Assembly (NCBI GenBank): GCA_003167305.1
Contig: PMTP01000154.1
Span: 35,741-52,635 of the forward strand
DNA: 16,895 nucleotides
DNA from: Acidobacteriaceae bacterium
Lineage (GTDB): Bacteria; Acidobacteriota; Terriglobia; Terriglobales; Acidobacteriaceae
Reading direction: 5' to 3'
Part shown: positions 14,957-16,895 of the stretch, piece after piece
Layout: every line of letters begins with the position of its first letter
Numbering within the stretch: the stretch's first letter is position 1
Made by a program: the position numbers and the translations under genes
Notes under the pieces: generated by a model
Database searches by the model: none
The model's input: only the letters and a program-made list of their open reading frames with translations
What the model was told of the DNA's origin: nothing

Positions 14957-15976
14957 TCAGAAGCTTTCTAAGTCCATCACCCAGGCTTTCACCAAATCCA
15001 TCTCTTTTCCGCCAACTAGTTCCATGCGAACCAGCTCCTCGTAACAGCGGATTAGATTAGCTCCGAGATTCTCCGGCCCTGCTTCCAGCTTCAGCGCATC
15101 CAATTGAGTTCCGATTTTGCTGTTGTTCAAATACCCCGGCACCTCATCGGCAAAATCCTTCATCAAGTTATGCTCATTCCGCTGCTGATATACATCCGGC
15201 CCCTTGAAGAGCACACTCCAACCGTTCTCCCAGGCAATGCGCTGCGCCACAAAGCTGCGCCAGATATCCGTCATGCGGAAAGAACAGTAAGAAGGCAGAT
15301 ACATCAGCGGATACGCCGCTGGAAACCAGGCCGTATTCTGGCTATTGAACGGGCACCACGTCCCGCGCCCCAGAGCCAGCCGACGATCTGTTCTGAAGGA
15401 GATTGGAAGCGGCAGCAGCAGCCGGTAAATTGCGTCCACATCCGGATCCTCATTTGCCAGTCCCTGCTGAATCGGACAGTCTAACTCGGCCTCCGGGAGC
15501 TTCTCAAACTCCGGCAGCGGCTTCTGAATTGCATCCAACGGCAATCCCCGCGGCCAGATATTGGCCTCGGTAAAGTACCCATAGACGTTTGTCCATCCGT
15601 TCGCGGAGAGCGCCGGTGCACGCGGCCGCTGCGTTCTAGCGTTCCAGAACTCCGGCAACGGCTGATTGTCGTCATCGGTCTCAAGCAGCATACTCGGCCG
15701 CTTTTGGATCGCCAGCAAATAGCCGATGTTTTTCCGCGAGTAATGCCGCGCGGGCATAAGTTCCGCTATCTTGAAACCCGTTGCCCGCTGCTGTTCCAGG
15801 CTATAGAACTCGCACCCATCAATAGAGAAATCAGCCGGGCTGGGCACGTCGCCTATCACGTAAAACGAAAATCCGCGCGCCTTGCACTGACTGGCTAACT
15901 CGCGCATCTCCGAATTCGGCGCGGCGATGGAAGTAACGATTACACTGACGGGGCCTTCAAATGAGGAATTCTTCAC
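14957..15976 (-). CDS. STELLO/DUF288-like putative glycosyltransferase
   Basis: The 339-residue soluble-looking protein has the conserved front half of STELLO/DUF288 proteins. VSVIVTSIAAPNSEMREL (residues 10-27) is followed by FYVIGDVPSPADF (38-50), then YSRKNIGYLLAIQKRPSMLL (79-98), and ETDDDNQPL (99-107) with an acidic DDD cluster at 101-103 in the place of a nucleotide-sugar DxD motif. The rest includes GRGTWCPFNSQNTAWF and YLPSYCSFRMTDIWRSFVAQ. The family is best known from plant Golgi STELLO proteins that affect cellulose synthesis; bacterial members are largely uncharacterised. The start is a GTG at 15976, preceded by AAGGAG and overlapping the upstream stop (GTGA). A longer frame up to 16264 would run through the GT2 gene in another frame and was rejected. 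The family call is from motif memory. Confidence 0.62.
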   Translation of the reverse strand: MKNSSFEGPVSVIVTSIAAPNSEMRELASQCKARGFSFYVIGDVPSPADFSIDGCEFYSLEQQRATGFKIAELMPARHYSRKNIGYLLAIQKRPSMLLETDDDNQPLPEFWNARTQRPRAPALSANGWTNVYGYFTEANIWPRGLPLDAIQKPLPEFEKLPEAELDCPIQQGLANEDPDVDAIYRLLLPLPISFRTDRRLALGRGTWCPFNSQNTAWFPAAYPLMYLPSYCSFRMTDIWRSFVAQRIAWENGWSVLFKGPDVYQQRNEHNLMKDFADEVPGYLNNSKIGTQLDALKLEAGPENLGANLIRCYEELVRMELVGGKEMDLVKAWVMDLESF

Positions 15977-16761
15977 AGTTGCTCCTTGAGACGAAGTTGA
16001 AAGAGGCGCCATAGTTGCCGGAAGGCTTCCTTGAGCGCGGAGGCGCCGAGACGCGGGCTTGCTGCGCGGTAAGTGATCGGCACCTCGACAAACTTCAGAT
16101 TCCGGCAATAAGTCTTGATCTCGGTCTGAAAAAAGTGCGCCCTGGACTGAATTCCCCGGCCAATCACCATCGCAAGCGTCTTCCGCGAAAATAACTCGAA
16201 TCCGCTGGTCATGTCTGTCTGCCGCGTGCCCAGCAGCAGGTTCGCCAGCGCGGTTCCGCCCCAACTGACAAAGCGGCGCGTGAGCGAGCTTTTTTCAAAG
16301 CGGCCGATAAAGCGGCTCCCGAAGACGCAATCCATTCCTTGTTCCATGGCAGAAAAAAACTGCGGAATATCGCTGGGCTGATGACTGAATCCGGCATCAA
16401 TTTCCAGAATCCAGTCGCATCCGGCATCCAGCGCCTCTTTGTAGCCGCGCAGATAGGCGTCCACCACACAGCGGTCTTCCGGAGCCCACACTACGCGCAA
16501 GCGCGGCTCACTCCTCTCCAGTGCGCGCATATTGTCGAGGCTCTCGTCCTTAGTGACGCGATCAAAAACCGCGAAGAAGGTAACCTTACGAAAGCCCGAA
16601 CACTGCTCCAGCACCGCCTGGCAAAAGGCGACCGCCTTGTCTCCCTCGTTCGCCATGGGACAAACGATGCCCACCTCGACCGCGCCGCGCTGGAGCGCCA
16701 CCAGCCGCGCGACTCCGCTGTCATCTTGAGCCTGGGTTTGCACAAATCCCAAATCTGCCAA
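15973..16761 (-). CDS. GT2-family glycosyltransferase, DPM1-like (polyprenyl-phosphate sugar synthase type)
   Basis: The 262-residue protein has a GT-A fold pattern: VGIVCPMANEGDKAVAF (30-46), TFFAVFDRVTKDESLD (61-76), RGYKEALDAGCDWILEIDAG (105-124) with Asp122 as the metal-binding acid, FSHQPSDIPQF, and CVFGSRFIGR. The later part, TDMTSGFELFSRKTL and FVEVPITYRA, is typical of dolichyl/polyprenyl-phosphate mannose or glucose synthases. No membrane anchor is visible. Here the motif is ExD rather than the usual DxD. No ATG fits. The first acceptable start is a TTG at 16761 with GAGG 5 nt before it. The frame stays open 18 codons further upstream without a standard start codon, so the true N-terminus may be longer or may start at the GTG at 16743. 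It is coupled to the STELLO-like gene. Confidence 0.8.
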   Translation of the reverse strand: MADLGFVQTQAQDDSGVARLVALQRGAVEVGIVCPMANEGDKAVAFCQAVLEQCSGFRKVTFFAVFDRVTKDESLDNMRALERSEPRLRVVWAPEDRCVVDAYLRGYKEALDAGCDWILEIDAGFSHQPSDIPQFFSAMEQGMDCVFGSRFIGRFEKSSLTRRFVSWGGTALANLLLGTRQTDMTSGFELFSRKTLAMVIGRGIQSRAHFFQTEIKTYCRNLKFVEVPITYRAASPRLGASALKEAFRQLWRLFQLRLKEQL

Positions 16762-16769
16762 GAAGGCCT

Positions 16770-16895
16770 CTATTCGTGCTTCAAACTGTATCTTGACACT
16801 ATCAATTCTAAACTACATAAGGGAACTCTGAGATCACGCGGGAGCAGGCGGTCCGGAGTTTCACGGCAGCGCGGAGTTACGCCGTCGCGCGATGC
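16770..16895 (-). other. Right-edge stretch with no supported gene
   Basis: Upstream of the GT2 gene one minus-strand frame is open from the window edge to a TAG at 16770-16772. Its translation looks compositionally odd and has no motif. It could be the tail of an upstream gene or a promoter region. The near-repeat CGGAGTTTCACGGC / CGGAGTTACGCCG lies at about 16855-16883. Nothing firm can be assigned. Confidence 0.12.

Noticed and set aside
15976..16264. Upstream extension of the STELLO-like frame by 96 codons
   Set aside because: It lies wholly inside the GT2 gene in another frame; the GTG with AAGGAG and GTGA overlap gives a clean start.

Overview
The window looks like a chromosomal segment of an acidobacterium, probably class Terriglobia. 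This rests on the style of the two Flp pilins (both carry GQDLVEYALVL), a high-GC background with high-GC third codon positions, and a rhamnose gene set built on a RhaI-type isomerase and a RhaT-type symporter. No rRNA, tRNA, insertion sequence or CRISPR array was seen, and the taxonomic call is an inference.

Left part (1-3176). A GT87/DUF2029-type membrane glycosyltransferase runs off the left edge on the minus strand. It is followed by a 464-base gap holding a 14-bp tandem duplication, a perfect 24-bp palindrome and a good sigma-54 promoter match. Then come two Flp-type pilins with the same C-terminus and a second GT87-type membrane protein on the plus strand. No other Tad/Flp assembly gene is present, so this is an orphan pilin pair between two membrane glycosyltransferases.

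Middle part (3237-14851), all on the plus strand, is a catabolic locus. Its genes are a PfkB-family 2-keto-3-deoxygluconate kinase, KDPG aldolase, LutABC (L-lactate to pyruvate), a RhaI-type L-rhamnose isomerase, a hybrid regulator (IclR-like helix-turn-helix joined to a periplasmic-binding-protein-like domain), rhamnulokinase, an L-rhamnose/H+ symporter and a Tat-exported GH28 pectinase. The set fits growth on pectin, especially rhamnogalacturonan. GH28 would cut the polymer and RhaT would import rhamnose. RhaI and RhaB would make rhamnulose-1-phosphate. After an aldolase and an aldehyde dehydrogenase that are not in the window, L-lactaldehyde would become L-lactate and be burned by LutABC. 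The galacturonate half would enter as KDG and be phosphorylated and split by the kinase and aldolase. The genes from lutA to the GH28 gene are closely spaced: lutA-lutB, lutB-lutC and regulator-rhaB overlap by 4 nt. A sigma-70-type promoter lies before lutA. Palindromic control elements lie before the kinase and the aldolase.

Right part (14957-16761), on the minus strand, is a two-gene unit. A DPM1-like GT2 glycosyltransferase is followed, with a 4-nt GTGA overlap, by a protein resembling the STELLO/DUF288 glycosyltransferase family. The unit ends in a strong hairpin with a C(UUCG)G loop and a U run, and it converges on the pectin locus. The last ~130 bases have no convincing gene.
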